Source: DATBFX01 sp034667245
GTDB taxonomy: Bacteria; Chloroflexota; Chloroflexia; Thermomicrobiales; UBA6265
Assembly (NCBI GenBank): GCA_034667245.1
Contig: JAXDKI010000049.1
Span: 1-32,194 of the forward strand
Length of the DNA stretch: 32,194 nt
Direction of reading: 5' to 3'
The position numbers and the translations under genes are program-made. The notes beneath the pieces were generated by a model. The model was not told the DNA's origin and made no database searches. It was given only the letters and a program-made list of their open reading frames with translations. Shown piece by piece: positions 17,033 to 24,919 of this stretch; the stretch's first letter is position 1, and every line of letters starts with the position of its first letter.

Positions 17033-17800
17033 ATGGTGCCCGAGGATCGATTCTCCGTCCGCGACCGCGTCGTCCTGATCACCGGAGCCAGTCGCGGCAT
17101 CGGTCGAGAGACGGCCGATGCCTTCGCCGCCGCCGGAGCGCGGCTCGTGCTGACGAGCCGGTCTCGTGCCGACGTGGACGCCACCGCCGCCGAAATCCGG
17201 GAGCATGGCGCGCAAGCCATCGCCGTGGAGGCGGATGTGACCTCGACCGCGAGCGTCGATCGCCTCGTCGCTACGGCGCTCGAGGCATTCGGCCGCATCG
17301 ACGTCCTGATCAACAACGCCGGCGTCTACCTGAATCGTCCGGCATTGGAGACGACCGAAGACGAGTGGGACCTGATGACGGATACCAATCTGAAGGGGGT
17401 CTTCTTCGCGAGTTGCCGGGTCGCCCGCGCCATGATCGACCAGCAGTACGGGCGGATCATCAACATCTCCTCCGCACTGTCGCTGGTTGCGCAGAACGGA
17501 TACGCCTGTTACGGTGCCACCAAGGCTGGCGTTCAGCAGTTGACCCGCGTCCTGGCGCTCGAATGGGCGTCGTCCAACGTCACCGTCAACGCGATCGCCC
17601 CAACCAGCACCGTCACCCCGCAGACCGCCGAGCGACTCTCGACACCCACCGCCCTCGCCCAAGCCCAGGAGCGCATTCCCCTCGGGCGATTCTGCCAGGC
17701 GGACGACGTCATCGGTGCGGCACTCTATCTCTCCAGCCCGGCGGCAGGATTCGTCACCGGACAGACGATCTACGTCGACGGTGGGCTAAGTCTGCCTTGA
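17033..17800 (+). CDS. SDR-family NAD(P)-dependent oxidoreductase
   Basis: 255-residue classical short-chain dehydrogenase. Motifs: TGASRGIG at 17-24, NNAG at 94-97, Asn119, Ser147, and YGATK with Tyr160 and Lys164, so the catalytic tetrad is complete. A GQTIYVDGG segment closes the fold. AGGAGAGGA sits between the previous stop and the ATG at 17033; the open frame upstream only overlaps the enolase-family gene out of frame. It ends the importer-2 operon. Together with the preceding enzyme it likely oxidises or reduces a hydroxyl of a sugar acid; the specific substrate is not readable. Confidence 0.94.
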   Translation: MVPEDRFSVRDRVVLITGASRGIGRETADAFAAAGARLVLTSRSRADVDATAAEIREHGAQAIAVEADVTSTASVDRLVATALEAFGRIDVLINNAGVYLNRPALETTEDEWDLMTDTNLKGVFFASCRVARAMIDQQYGRIINISSALSLVAQNGYACYGATKAGVQQLTRVLALEWASSNVTVNAIAPTSTVTPQTAERLSTPTALAQAQERIPLGRFCQADDVIGAALYLSSPAAGFVTGQTIYVDGGLSLP

Positions 17801-18294
17801 TCGTCGGCGCGCATCGTCCTCGTGCGAGCGAAGACGAGAATGTCGGTTTCGGGTTACCTGCAGCGGGACCGGGACCGGAGAACTCGCCGTCCGACGTTCA
17901 TCACGGCCCGCTAAAAACGTCGTCAGCCTGAAACGAGACGTGCCCCTCGCCGCAGCTGGCGCGATCACCCAGGTCGGCGGGTTACGCCGCGCTTACAGTT
18001 TCCACGTCCGCGACCGACCACACTCCAGTTGCTGCGTCGTCATCGGTTCAGGGCACGAGGCGATCCAGTTTCGCCCGTCAGATCGTCAACGCCTCGGCTC
18101 GGCGGCGAAGGCGTTGTCCTCTCGCTCCAGGTCACCATCGGTCGACGCAGAACGACGTCTGATTCTGGTGGAAGACTTCATATGCCATTGCCCTGCCGCC
18201 CCCAGGGCGGTCATCTTCACTGATGCGGTGTAGGATGGCGGCGGGAGTGCTGGAGCCGGCGACGTGAATACGCCCGACCCGAGGAGGTAAGGAC
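17801..18294. other. Intergenic stretch without a supportable gene
   Basis: Nearly 500 nt between two plus-strand genes. Open frames on either strand have no ribosome site and look compositionally random. Small structures are present: GCCCTG/CAGGGC and the overlapping CCGCCC/GGGCGG, two mutually exclusive hairpins within about 18190-18220. These may act as a terminator-like or regulatory structure. A promoter for the downstream dehydrogenase should lie here, but no clear -35/-10 pair was found. Confidence 0.4.
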
Positions 18295-19191
18295 ATGGCG
18301 ATCAAGACAGTCGGACTGCTCAGCCCCGGAGATATGGGGCAGGCGATCGGCGGCGTGTTGCAGACGAATGGTCTCCAGGTCCTGACCTGTCTCGCCGGCC
18401 GCAGCGAGCGTACCCGCGCCCTGGCGGCGCAATCGGGATTCGACGACACCGCCAATCTCGAGGAGCTCGTGACCCGAGCCGACGTCGTGCTCTGCGTGCT
18501 CGTGCCGGCACAGGCGTCGAGTGTCGCGGCAGAGGTTGCCGCCGCCGTACGCGCCACGGGATCCGACATCCTCTACGTCGACTGCAACGCGATCGCCCCG
18601 CGCACGGTGCGGGGAATCGGCGACGCGATTGTCGCCGCTGGGGCCCGATTTGCGGATGTGGGGATCGTCGGCCCGCCACCGCGGAAGCCCGGCACCCGCT
18701 TTTACGCCTCCGGCCCCGGTGCCAACGAGCTCGCCGAGCTGACGGACTTTGGGCTGGATGTGCGCGTGATCGGCGACGAGGCCGGGCAGGCTTCCGGTCT
18801 AAAGATGTGCTACGGCGCCCTCACCAAAGGCCTGCAGGCCCTCGGCACCGAACTCCTGGTGGCGGCCCGCCTGATGGGACTTGAGGAGACCCTCCGCGCC
18901 GAGCAGCGCGAAAGTATCCCCGACGTCCTCGGTTGGTTGGAGCGGTCGCTGCCGCCCATGCCGCCGAAGGCGCACCGCTGGGTGGGGGAGATGGAAGAGA
19001 TCGCGTCCTGCTTCGCCGATCTCGGCCTGACCCCGAACATCCTCACCGGCGCGGCCGACATCTACCGCTTCGTCGCCGGCACGCCAATCGGCCAGGAGGC
19101 ACCGGAGTCGCGCGATCAGGGCCGGGACATGGACGGTATCGTCGCTGCGTTGGCCGGTGCGCTCAGCGAGCCATCGGCGATGCGCCGATAG
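18295..19191 (+). CDS. NAD(P)-binding beta-hydroxyacid-dehydrogenase-like protein with DUF1932 domain
   Basis: 298-residue two-domain protein related to 6-phosphogluconate and 3-hydroxyisobutyrate dehydrogenases. The N-terminal Rossmann domain shows GLLSPGDMG at 7-15 and the usual strand end with VVLCVLVP. The C-terminal helical half, SGLKMCYGALTKGLQALGTE, matches the DUF1932 type that replaces the canonical second domain; the conserved Lys in this helix is the usual catalytic base. GAGGAGG precedes the ATG. Relatives oxidise or reduce short beta-hydroxyacids, including tartronate semialdehyde, so it could complete the aldarate route implied by the dehydratase and aldolase genes downstream. 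That assignment is inference. It is convergent with the oxidoreductase gene, only 20 nt apart. Confidence 0.9.
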   Translation: MAIKTVGLLSPGDMGQAIGGVLQTNGLQVLTCLAGRSERTRALAAQSGFDDTANLEELVTRADVVLCVLVPAQASSVAAEVAAAVRATGSDILYVDCNAIAPRTVRGIGDAIVAAGARFADVGIVGPPPRKPGTRFYASGPGANELAELTDFGLDVRVIGDEAGQASGLKMCYGALTKGLQALGTELLVAARLMGLEETLRAEQRESIPDVLGWLERSLPPMPPKAHRWVGEMEEIASCFADLGLTPNILTGAADIYRFVAGTPIGQEAPESRDQGRDMDGIVAALAGALSEPSAMRR

Positions 19192-19211
19192 AGGGGGAAT
19201 GGCCGCTCCGG

Positions 19212-20147
19212 TTATGTCCCGGCAAGTCGCGCGACGACCGGGGCGAGTCTGTCCAGGTTCGGCTCGATCACGACGATATACGAGAAACCGTACCGCTCGC
19301 GCCGCTCCTGGAGATGCTCGACCATCTCGTCGACGCTGCCGATCAAGACCAGTGGTGACGCCAGGACCTCGTCGGGGGTAACGCCGTATTGGTTGGCGAT
19401 GCGCTCGGCCGTTCCCGCCCGATCGTCGGTGACGTGGATGTCGCCGACGATCACGTTGAGCTCGATCTCGGCGAAGCGGTCGCCGGCCGCCTCGCGGACC
19501 CAGGCGATCTTCTCCGCGGTCGCGGCGGCGGTGATGTCGGTCGTGTCCTTCGAGCCATCCGGTCGCGCCCGCGTCGTGATGCCGACGATATCCGCCTCCC
19601 GCCCGGCAACGGAGAGGACGCGCTTGCTGCCTCCGCCGATGATGATCGGCGGGTGTGGTTTCTGAACGGGATGCGGCGGGCAGATGAGATCGGCCACGGT
19701 GTAGTGCGCGCCCGTGAACGAAACCGGGTGTTCTTCGGTGAAGATGCGCTTGAGGAGCTGGACTGCCTCGGTCATGCGCTCAATGCGGACGCTCGCCGGA
19801 TCGAACGGAATCCCCGTCTGGTCGTACTCCTCCTTCAGCCACCCGGCGCCGATGCCGAGCTCCAGCCGTCCGCCGGAGAGCACGTCGAGAGACGCGGCCG
19901 CTTTGGCGATCAGCGCGGGATGGCGAAAGTCGTTGTCGAAGACGAAACTGCCGACGCGAAGCCGCTCCGTCGCCATGGCCGCGGCCATGAGCGAGGCGAC
20001 CGGATCGAGGCCGCGCACAAAATGGTCGAGCGCGAGATAGCTGCTGTAGCCGAGGTCCTCGACCCGGCGCACCATCGCCAGCCACTCGTCCCGCGGTCCG
20101 GTCGAACGCCCCTGGATGCCGAACCGGAATGGTCGCCGTCGGGTCAC
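19212..20147 (-). CDS. LLM-class (probably F420-dependent) oxidoreductase
   Basis: 311-residue luciferase-like TIM-barrel protein. Seen: FRFGIQG at the N-terminus; LALDHF around 39-44; a central VLSGGRLELGIGAGWLKEEY block that binds the deazaflavin or flavin phosphate in this family; and HPPIIIGGGSKRVLSVAGREADIVG. The overall pattern resembles the F420-dependent MSMEG_2516-type subgroup, which uses reduced F420 rather than FMN; this is family knowledge, not proof. The GTG at 20147 follows GGGGAGGAG. The same frame stays open for hundreds of codons upstream, but that is a shadow of the opposite-strand enolase-family gene. It is a single gene divergent from 20256-21443 and its substrate is unknown. 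Confidence 0.92.
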   Translation of the reverse strand: MTRRRPFRFGIQGRSTGPRDEWLAMVRRVEDLGYSSYLALDHFVRGLDPVASLMAAAMATERLRVGSFVFDNDFRHPALIAKAAASLDVLSGGRLELGIGAGWLKEEYDQTGIPFDPASVRIERMTEAVQLLKRIFTEEHPVSFTGAHYTVADLICPPHPVQKPHPPIIIGGGSKRVLSVAGREADIVGITTRARPDGSKDTTDITAAATAEKIAWVREAAGDRFAEIELNVIVGDIHVTDDRAGTAERIANQYGVTPDEVLASPLVLIGSVDEMVEHLQERRERYGFSYIVVIEPNLDRLAPVVARLAGT

Positions 20148-20230
20148 CCCGTGCTCCTCCCCTTTCGACGGTATGATCCCTATCCCAGCCGTCAGCATAC
20201 CAACGGCGTCGCGCCGTGTATACGCGGCCG

Positions 20231-20246
20231 CGATCGTTGACGATCG
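20231..20246. promoter_or_regulatory. Palindrome overlapping a ribosome binding site
   Basis: CGATCGT (20231-20237), TG, ACGATCG (20240-20246) is a perfect 7+7 inverted repeat ending 9 nt before the ATG at 20256 and touching the GGAGC ribosome site. It could be an operator for a dimeric regulator, or an RNA hairpin hiding the ribosome site. CGATCG is common in GC-rich DNA, so chance is a real possibility. Confidence 0.4.
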
Positions 20247-20255
20247 GAGCGCAGG

Positions 20256-21443
20256 ATGAAGATCACCCGCATCGAAACGATCCATCTTCAGGAGCATGCG
20301 ACGCTGCTCTTCGTCCGTGTCCACACCAGCGAGGGCCTCATCGGGCATGGTGAGACGAAGTACGCAATCGACGCGCTGCACGGATTTATCCACCAGTACG
20401 CGGCGCCGCTTCTCCTGGGGAAGGATCCGCTCCAGATCGATCGGCACTGGCGGACCATCTACGAGAACACGGCCCGCTGTGGTGCGAAGGGCGTCGAGGT
20501 GCGGGCACTGTCCGCGCTCGACGTCGCGCTCTGGGACATCCTCGGCCAGGCCGCGGGGATGCCGATCTACCAGCTGCTCGGCGGCGCCAGTCACGACCGC
20601 ATGCCGGTCTACAACACCTGCGCTGGCCCGGTTTACGCGCGGTCGCTCGACCGGGCGGCGGGCGTCGGGAAGGCCGGTACCCTCGAAGATCTGGACGCTT
20701 TCATGCACCGAGCCGACGAGCTCGCGCAGGAGCTCCTGGCCGAAGGCATCAAGGGGATGAAGATCTGGCCCTTCGATCCCTACGCACCGGCAACCCGCGG
20801 CCAGCGGATCGGCCTGGAGGATCTCGATCGGGGTCTCGAACCCTTCCGCAAGATCCGGCAGGCAGTGGGAAACCGCATGGAAATCATGGTGGAAGGGCAC
20901 GGACTCTGGTCGCTCCCGGCCGCCCGCCGGATCGCCGCCGCCGTCGAGGAGTTTGCCCCGTTCTGGATCGAAGATCTGATGCGACCGGATTCCATCAGCG
21001 CCCTCGCCGACCTCAGGAGCAGCACCCGGACGCCGATGCTGGTCAGCGAGATGCTGATGACCCGCTACGAGTATCGTTCCGTCCTCGACGCCGGGGCGGC
21101 CGACATCGTGATGATCGATCCGGCTTGGTGCGGTGGCATCAGCGAGGCCCGTAAGATCGGCCACATGGCGGAGACTTCGGGATTGCCGGTCACCTTCCAC
21201 GACTGCGCGGGACCGATCAACCTCTTCGCGGGGCTGCACCTCGCGATCAACGCACCGAATGCTATCTATCAAGAGATCGTCCGCGCCTTCGTCCGCACCT
21301 TCTACGACGACCTCGCGACGCAGAGCATCCGCCTGGTCGACGGTCACGCGCTGCCACCGGTTGGATCGGGACTCGGCACCTCCCTCCGGCCGGACGTGCT
21401 CGATCGCGCCGACGCCACGGTCGTCGTGAGCGACGCGTCCTGA
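20256..21443 (+). CDS. Mandelate racemase/muconate lactonizing enzyme family protein (2)
   Basis: 395-residue enolase-superfamily protein with the normal capping domain and barrel. Candidate metal ligands are Glu213 (VEGH), Glu239 (WIED) and Glu265 (SEM). Strand 2 reads GMKIWPFD, with Lys169 and a Trp in the second position of the usual K-x-K; this KxW-PFD form and a His315-Asp316 pair on strand 7 define a large acid-sugar-dehydratase-like subgroup. It is therefore probably a sugar-acid dehydratase rather than a racemase, by family inference. The start has GGAGCGCAGG just upstream and a palindrome overlapping it. It is followed by another enolase-superfamily gene after 201 nt. Confidence 0.92.
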   Translation: MKITRIETIHLQEHATLLFVRVHTSEGLIGHGETKYAIDALHGFIHQYAAPLLLGKDPLQIDRHWRTIYENTARCGAKGVEVRALSALDVALWDILGQAAGMPIYQLLGGASHDRMPVYNTCAGPVYARSLDRAAGVGKAGTLEDLDAFMHRADELAQELLAEGIKGMKIWPFDPYAPATRGQRIGLEDLDRGLEPFRKIRQAVGNRMEIMVEGHGLWSLPAARRIAAAVEEFAPFWIEDLMRPDSISALADLRSSTRTPMLVSEMLMTRYEYRSVLDAGAADIVMIDPAWCGGISEARKIGHMAETSGLPVTFHDCAGPINLFAGLHLAINAPNAIYQEIVRAFVRTFYDDLATQSIRLVDGHALPPVGSGLGTSLRPDVLDRADATVVVSDAS

Positions 21444-21644
21444 TGGCGCTTCGCAGCAGGATAGGAGCCACCGACAAGGCAACACCCAGGTGCTCCAGTT
21501 CTTGTGTGCGGTCCTCGGCGATTGGCAGCCCGATGAGACGCCTCGTCGGGCGATCACGAGCCCCGTCACGGGGACGGCGATGTCGTGTCCTTGCTCCAGG
21601 GTCGTAAAGGCCGCGATGCGAGTCCGAGGGAATGGAGACAGCGC

Positions 21645-22970
21645 ATGAAGATCGACGAGATGCGGGTCACCCCGGTAGCCATGGCCGATCCTCCCCTCTT
21701 CAGCTCCTACGGGTTGCACGCGCCGTATGCGTTGCGCACGGTCGTGGAGCTCGTGAGCGAGGACGGGATCACCGGTGCCGCCGAGACTCACGGCGGTGAG
21801 CGCACGTTGGCCCACTTCGCGGCGGCGCGATCGACCGTCATCGGCCACGACGCCTACGACCTCGCTCGCCTCTCGAAAGAGATCGACCGTCTCTTTTCCG
21901 CTCCGTCGCTGCCATCACCTCCCCGAGGAGCATCCGCTGAGGCATCACAGACATTTGTCCTGCCGGGAGAGAACACGGCCGACATCGCGTTGCGTGTGTT
22001 CGGCGCGGTGGAGGTGGCGGCCCTCGACCTGATCGGCAAGGCGACCGGCGTGCCGGTTTGCGACCTGCTCGGTGGTCGAATCCGCGACGAGGTCCCGTTC
22101 AGCGCCTATCTCTTCTACAAGCGGGCCGGCGGCGGTGGTGTTGGAACCGACGCCCGGGAAGACCACTGGGGCGAGACGCTTGAGGCGGTAGCCGTCGTTC
22201 GCCAGGCGCAAGAGATGGTGGCGGCGTATGGATTCGGGAGTATCAAGCTCAAAGGCGGCGTCTTTCCGCCGGAGCAGGAAATCGAGGCCATCCTCGCACT
22301 GCGGGAGGCATTCGGGCCCGACGTGCCGCTCCGCATTGACCCGAACGGGGCGTGGTCGGTGGAGACCTCAATCCGGGTTGGCACGGCGCTGGCCGGTGCG
22401 CTCGAATACCTGGAAGACCCGACGCCCGGTCTGGATGGGATGGCTGCCGTCCGGCAGGGACTCCGCGCCGCCGGGGTAGAGACACTCCTGGCGAGCAACA
22501 ATGCGCTGACCTCGTTTGCCGATCTCCCCGTTGCCCTCGCCGGCGGCAGCGCCCAGGTGATCCTGAGCGATCACCACTATTGGGGCGGACTCCGCGCCGT
22601 CACCCAGCTTGGGCGCCTCTGCGAGACCTTCGGCATCGGCCTGAGCATGCATTCCAACAGCCACCTGGGGCTCTCGTTGCTGGCGATGGTCCACCTCGCC
22701 GCCGCGACGCCTCACCTCACCTACGCGAGTGACACCCACTATCCCTGGCAAGGCGCGGAGGACGAGATCCTCGTCGGGGGCCGGGTCGCGTTCCAAGGCG
22801 GTGCTGTTCCTGTGCCCACCGCGCCCGGTCTCGGCGCCGAACTCGACCGCGATGCCGTGGCGCGAGGCAAAGAGCGCTACGAGCGATGCGACTACCGGAA
22901 CCGGGACGACGAGGCCGAGATGCGCCGCCACGTCGATCCGTCGTGGCGCCGCTTAGCGCCCCGCTGGTAA
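21645..22970 (+). CDS. Glucarate-dehydratase-like enolase-superfamily enzyme (3)
   Basis: 441-residue protein, the length expected of glucarate dehydratases. Blocks in order: KLKGG with Lys201 and Lys203; RIDPNGAW with Asp232 and Asn234; YLEDPTPG with Glu257; SNNALTSF with Asn286; LSDHHYWGGL with Asp309; MHSNSHLGLSL with His336; and ASDTHYPWQG. These match the order and catalytic residues of glucarate dehydratase, which turns D-glucarate into 5-keto-4-deoxyglucarate. Small differences from the classical enzyme (YASDTH, DHHYW) leave room for a related aldarate. The ATG at 21645 has GGAG 7 nt upstream. It lies before importer 3 and the HpcH-type aldolase, which would cleave the expected product. 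Confidence 0.9.
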   Translation: MKIDEMRVTPVAMADPPLFSSYGLHAPYALRTVVELVSEDGITGAAETHGGERTLAHFAAARSTVIGHDAYDLARLSKEIDRLFSAPSLPSPPRGASAEASQTFVLPGENTADIALRVFGAVEVAALDLIGKATGVPVCDLLGGRIRDEVPFSAYLFYKRAGGGGVGTDAREDHWGETLEAVAVVRQAQEMVAAYGFGSIKLKGGVFPPEQEIEAILALREAFGPDVPLRIDPNGAWSVETSIRVGTALAGALEYLEDPTPGLDGMAAVRQGLRAAGVETLLASNNALTSFADLPVALAGGSAQVILSDHHYWGGLRAVTQLGRLCETFGIGLSMHSNSHLGLSLLAMVHLAAATPHLTYASDTHYPWQGAEDEILVGGRVAFQGGAVPVPTAPGLGAELDRDAVARGKERYERCDYRNRDDEAEMRRHVDPSWRRLAPRW

Positions 22971-23010
22971 GGGCGGATCGACCAGCCGCCTCCGCCGTCT
23001 TTGTCCGTTG

Positions 23011-23040
23011 TTGACAACTCCGCTGGATGGGTGTTTGATA
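23011..23040 (+). promoter_or_regulatory. Candidate promoter of importer 3
   Basis: TTGACA at 23011-23016, then an 18-nt spacer and TTGATA at 23035-23040. The -35 is perfect but the -10 is weak. TTTGATA (23034-23040) equals most of one arm of the inverted repeat at 11697-11720, so a half-operator is possible. About 100 nt upstream of the binding-protein start at 23141. Confidence 0.4.
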
Positions 23041-23140
23041 GACGGACCGTCGAGGAACGCGAGGAGCACAAAGAAAGAGCGAAAGCGAGCGGCCCCGCCG
23101 TTCTATTTTCGGACGGTCGACCAGACAGGAGGGTCCCGGA

Positions 23141-24769
23141 ATGGCGAAGCCCGACAAGGAAGTCCTCGAACAGTTCGTCCGCGATGTAGCGGATCGGAAC
23201 GTATCGCGCCGGGACCTGATGAAGCGCGCGGCGGCCATCGGTCTCGCCGCCCCCGCGGCTGGGGCGGTGCTCCAGACCCGAGTCGTCGGCGTCGACGCCC
23301 AGGCGACCGAACCGACCGGCAAGCTGATCGTGTCGATGTCAGTCGAGCCGGACACACTGGAAAACTGGAAGGCCTACAGCACGGACGGACATCCGATTCT
23401 CCGCAACGTGCAGGAGGCGCTCCTCAATCGCGATCCCAAAACCAACGAGCTGGTCGGCGAGCTCGCCACGAGTTGGGAGCAGACCGACGAGCGGACCTGG
23501 CGCTTCACCTTGCGGCAGGGCGTCACCTTCCACAATGGCGATCCCTTCAACGCCGAAGTCGCCGCCTACGGCATCAACTACACTTGGTCGCCGGAGCATA
23601 AGTTCGAGATCTACCAGTTCATCGGGCCGGATATCACCGCAACGGCCGTCGACGAGTACACCATCGACGTCGCCACCGTCGAGCCCGACCCGATCCTGCC
23701 CGCGCGCCTCTACTTCTCGCCGATCCCGAATATGAAGCAGGTGCAGGAGCGGCCGGACTCGCTGGTGACGGAGCCGATCGGTACCGGTCCCTACTCCTTC
23801 GTCGAATGGAATCGTGGCCAGTACATCCGGATCACCGCCAACCCCGATTGGTGGGGTCTCGGTTCTCCCGATGCCCGCGGCACGGTGACCATCAAGGACG
23901 CGGAGTTCGTCTTCCGCGCCGAGTCGACCGTGCGCGCTGCGCAAGTCGTTGCCGGGGAGGCCCAGATCGGCCGCTTCCTGGCGCCGGAGGACTGCGAGAC
24001 GACGCCCAACTGCAAGTCGGTCTCCAGCGTCGAGACCATCTTCCTCCGCCTCGATACTAATCACGTCGCGATGAAGGACATTCGCGTTCGCCAGGCGATC
24101 GCCTTCGCCGTCGACAAGCAGTCGATCGCCGATCAACTCTTCGGCGGTGGCGAGCCGGCGTCGCAGCTCGTCGGTCCCTCGGCCACCGGGTACAACGCCG
24201 ATCTCCAGCCGTATCCGTACGATCTGGAGAAGGCCAAGCAACTCGTCGCGGAGGCAAAAGCCGCCGGCGTTCCGGTCGATGCGGAGATCACCGTCGTCAC
24301 CCGCGAGGGCATCTACCTCCGCAACGACGAACTTGCCGAGTACGTCGCGACCCAGCTTCGCGAGATCGGGCTCAACGCGAAGAGCGAGGTGATCGAGCCG
24401 GCGCTCTACAATCCGGAATATTCCAAGAACATCAAGGACGTCCCGGAGACGCGGGGCTGGATCACCACCAATCCCCACGGCAACGAGATCATGGACGTGA
24501 GCGCCACGGCGTCGTCGTACTACCGATGCGACGGTGGGGCCTCGATGTACTGCGATCCCGCCCTCGACGAAGCCCTGAACAAGGCGATCCCCTTGACCGG
24601 CGAGGAGCGCGGTCCCGCCCTGGCGGCGGTGACGAAGATGTACTACGACGCCTACGCCTCTGTCCCCGTGATCTACATGCCGCTCAACTATGGGCTTGCG
24701 GTCAATCTCCAGTGGGAGCCGCGCCTGGACGCCTTCATGCTCTTGAAGGAGATGACGCTCACCGCTTAG
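23141..24769 (+). CDS. ABC transporter family-5 substrate-binding protein (importer 3)
   Basis: 542-residue SBP_bac_5 protein. A twin-arginine signal, SRRDLMKR at residues 22-29, is followed by an Ala-rich hydrophobic segment (30-45) and cleavage likely near VDAQA, so Tat export is expected. Later blocks are ELATSWEQ, FTLRQGVTFHNGDPFN and VRQAIAFAVDKQSIAD, all usual for the family. Two cysteine pairs in the mature part may form disulfides. AGGAGGGTCCCGGA precedes the ATG. It leads the set with two permeases and an HpcH-type aldolase, consistent with uptake of a sugar acid feeding the dehydratase genes just upstream. Confidence 0.96.
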   Translation: MAKPDKEVLEQFVRDVADRNVSRRDLMKRAAAIGLAAPAAGAVLQTRVVGVDAQATEPTGKLIVSMSVEPDTLENWKAYSTDGHPILRNVQEALLNRDPKTNELVGELATSWEQTDERTWRFTLRQGVTFHNGDPFNAEVAAYGINYTWSPEHKFEIYQFIGPDITATAVDEYTIDVATVEPDPILPARLYFSPIPNMKQVQERPDSLVTEPIGTGPYSFVEWNRGQYIRITANPDWWGLGSPDARGTVTIKDAEFVFRAESTVRAAQVVAGEAQIGRFLAPEDCETTPNCKSVSSVETIFLRLDTNHVAMKDIRVRQAIAFAVDKQSIADQLFGGGEPASQLVGPSATGYNADLQPYPYDLEKAKQLVAEAKAAGVPVDAEITVVTREGIYLRNDELAEYVATQLREIGLNAKSEVIEPALYNPEYSKNIKDVPETRGWITTNPHGNEIMDVSATASSYYRCDGGASMYCDPALDEALNKAIPLTGEERGPALAAVTKMYYDAYASVPVIYMPLNYGLAVNLQWEPRLDAFMLLKEMTLTA

Positions 24770-24790
24770 CGGGCGTTTGGACTCGTCATG

Positions 24791-24827
24791 GATCGGGTGC
24801 GGGTGTGAACGGCGCCCGCCCCCGGTC
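24791..24827 (+). promoter_or_regulatory. Stem-loop between binding-protein and permease genes
   Basis: Arms 24791-24805 and 24813-24827 pair over 15 positions with two G-U wobbles and one mismatch. There is no T-tract. It occupies the same place as the hairpins of importers 1 and 2, just after the binding-protein gene. Confidence 0.6.
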
Positions 24828-24919
24828 CCACATAGACCTCGCAACGGTGCGTCCGTTCCGGCGATCGGCGCCGCCGCGTCGTCCCTGTTCGAATTGGTGT
24901 CTGTCAGGAGCGAGCTGCC

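Noticed and set aside
17940..18233. 97-codon plus-strand frame in the gap before the dehydrogenase gene
   Set aside because: No ribosome site, no recognisable motif, random-looking composition.
20148..21848. Very long minus-strand frame extending the F420-type oxidoreductase upstream
   Set aside because: It is the antisense shadow of 20256-21443 in high-GC DNA. The GTG at 20147 has a strong ribosome site and gives the family length.
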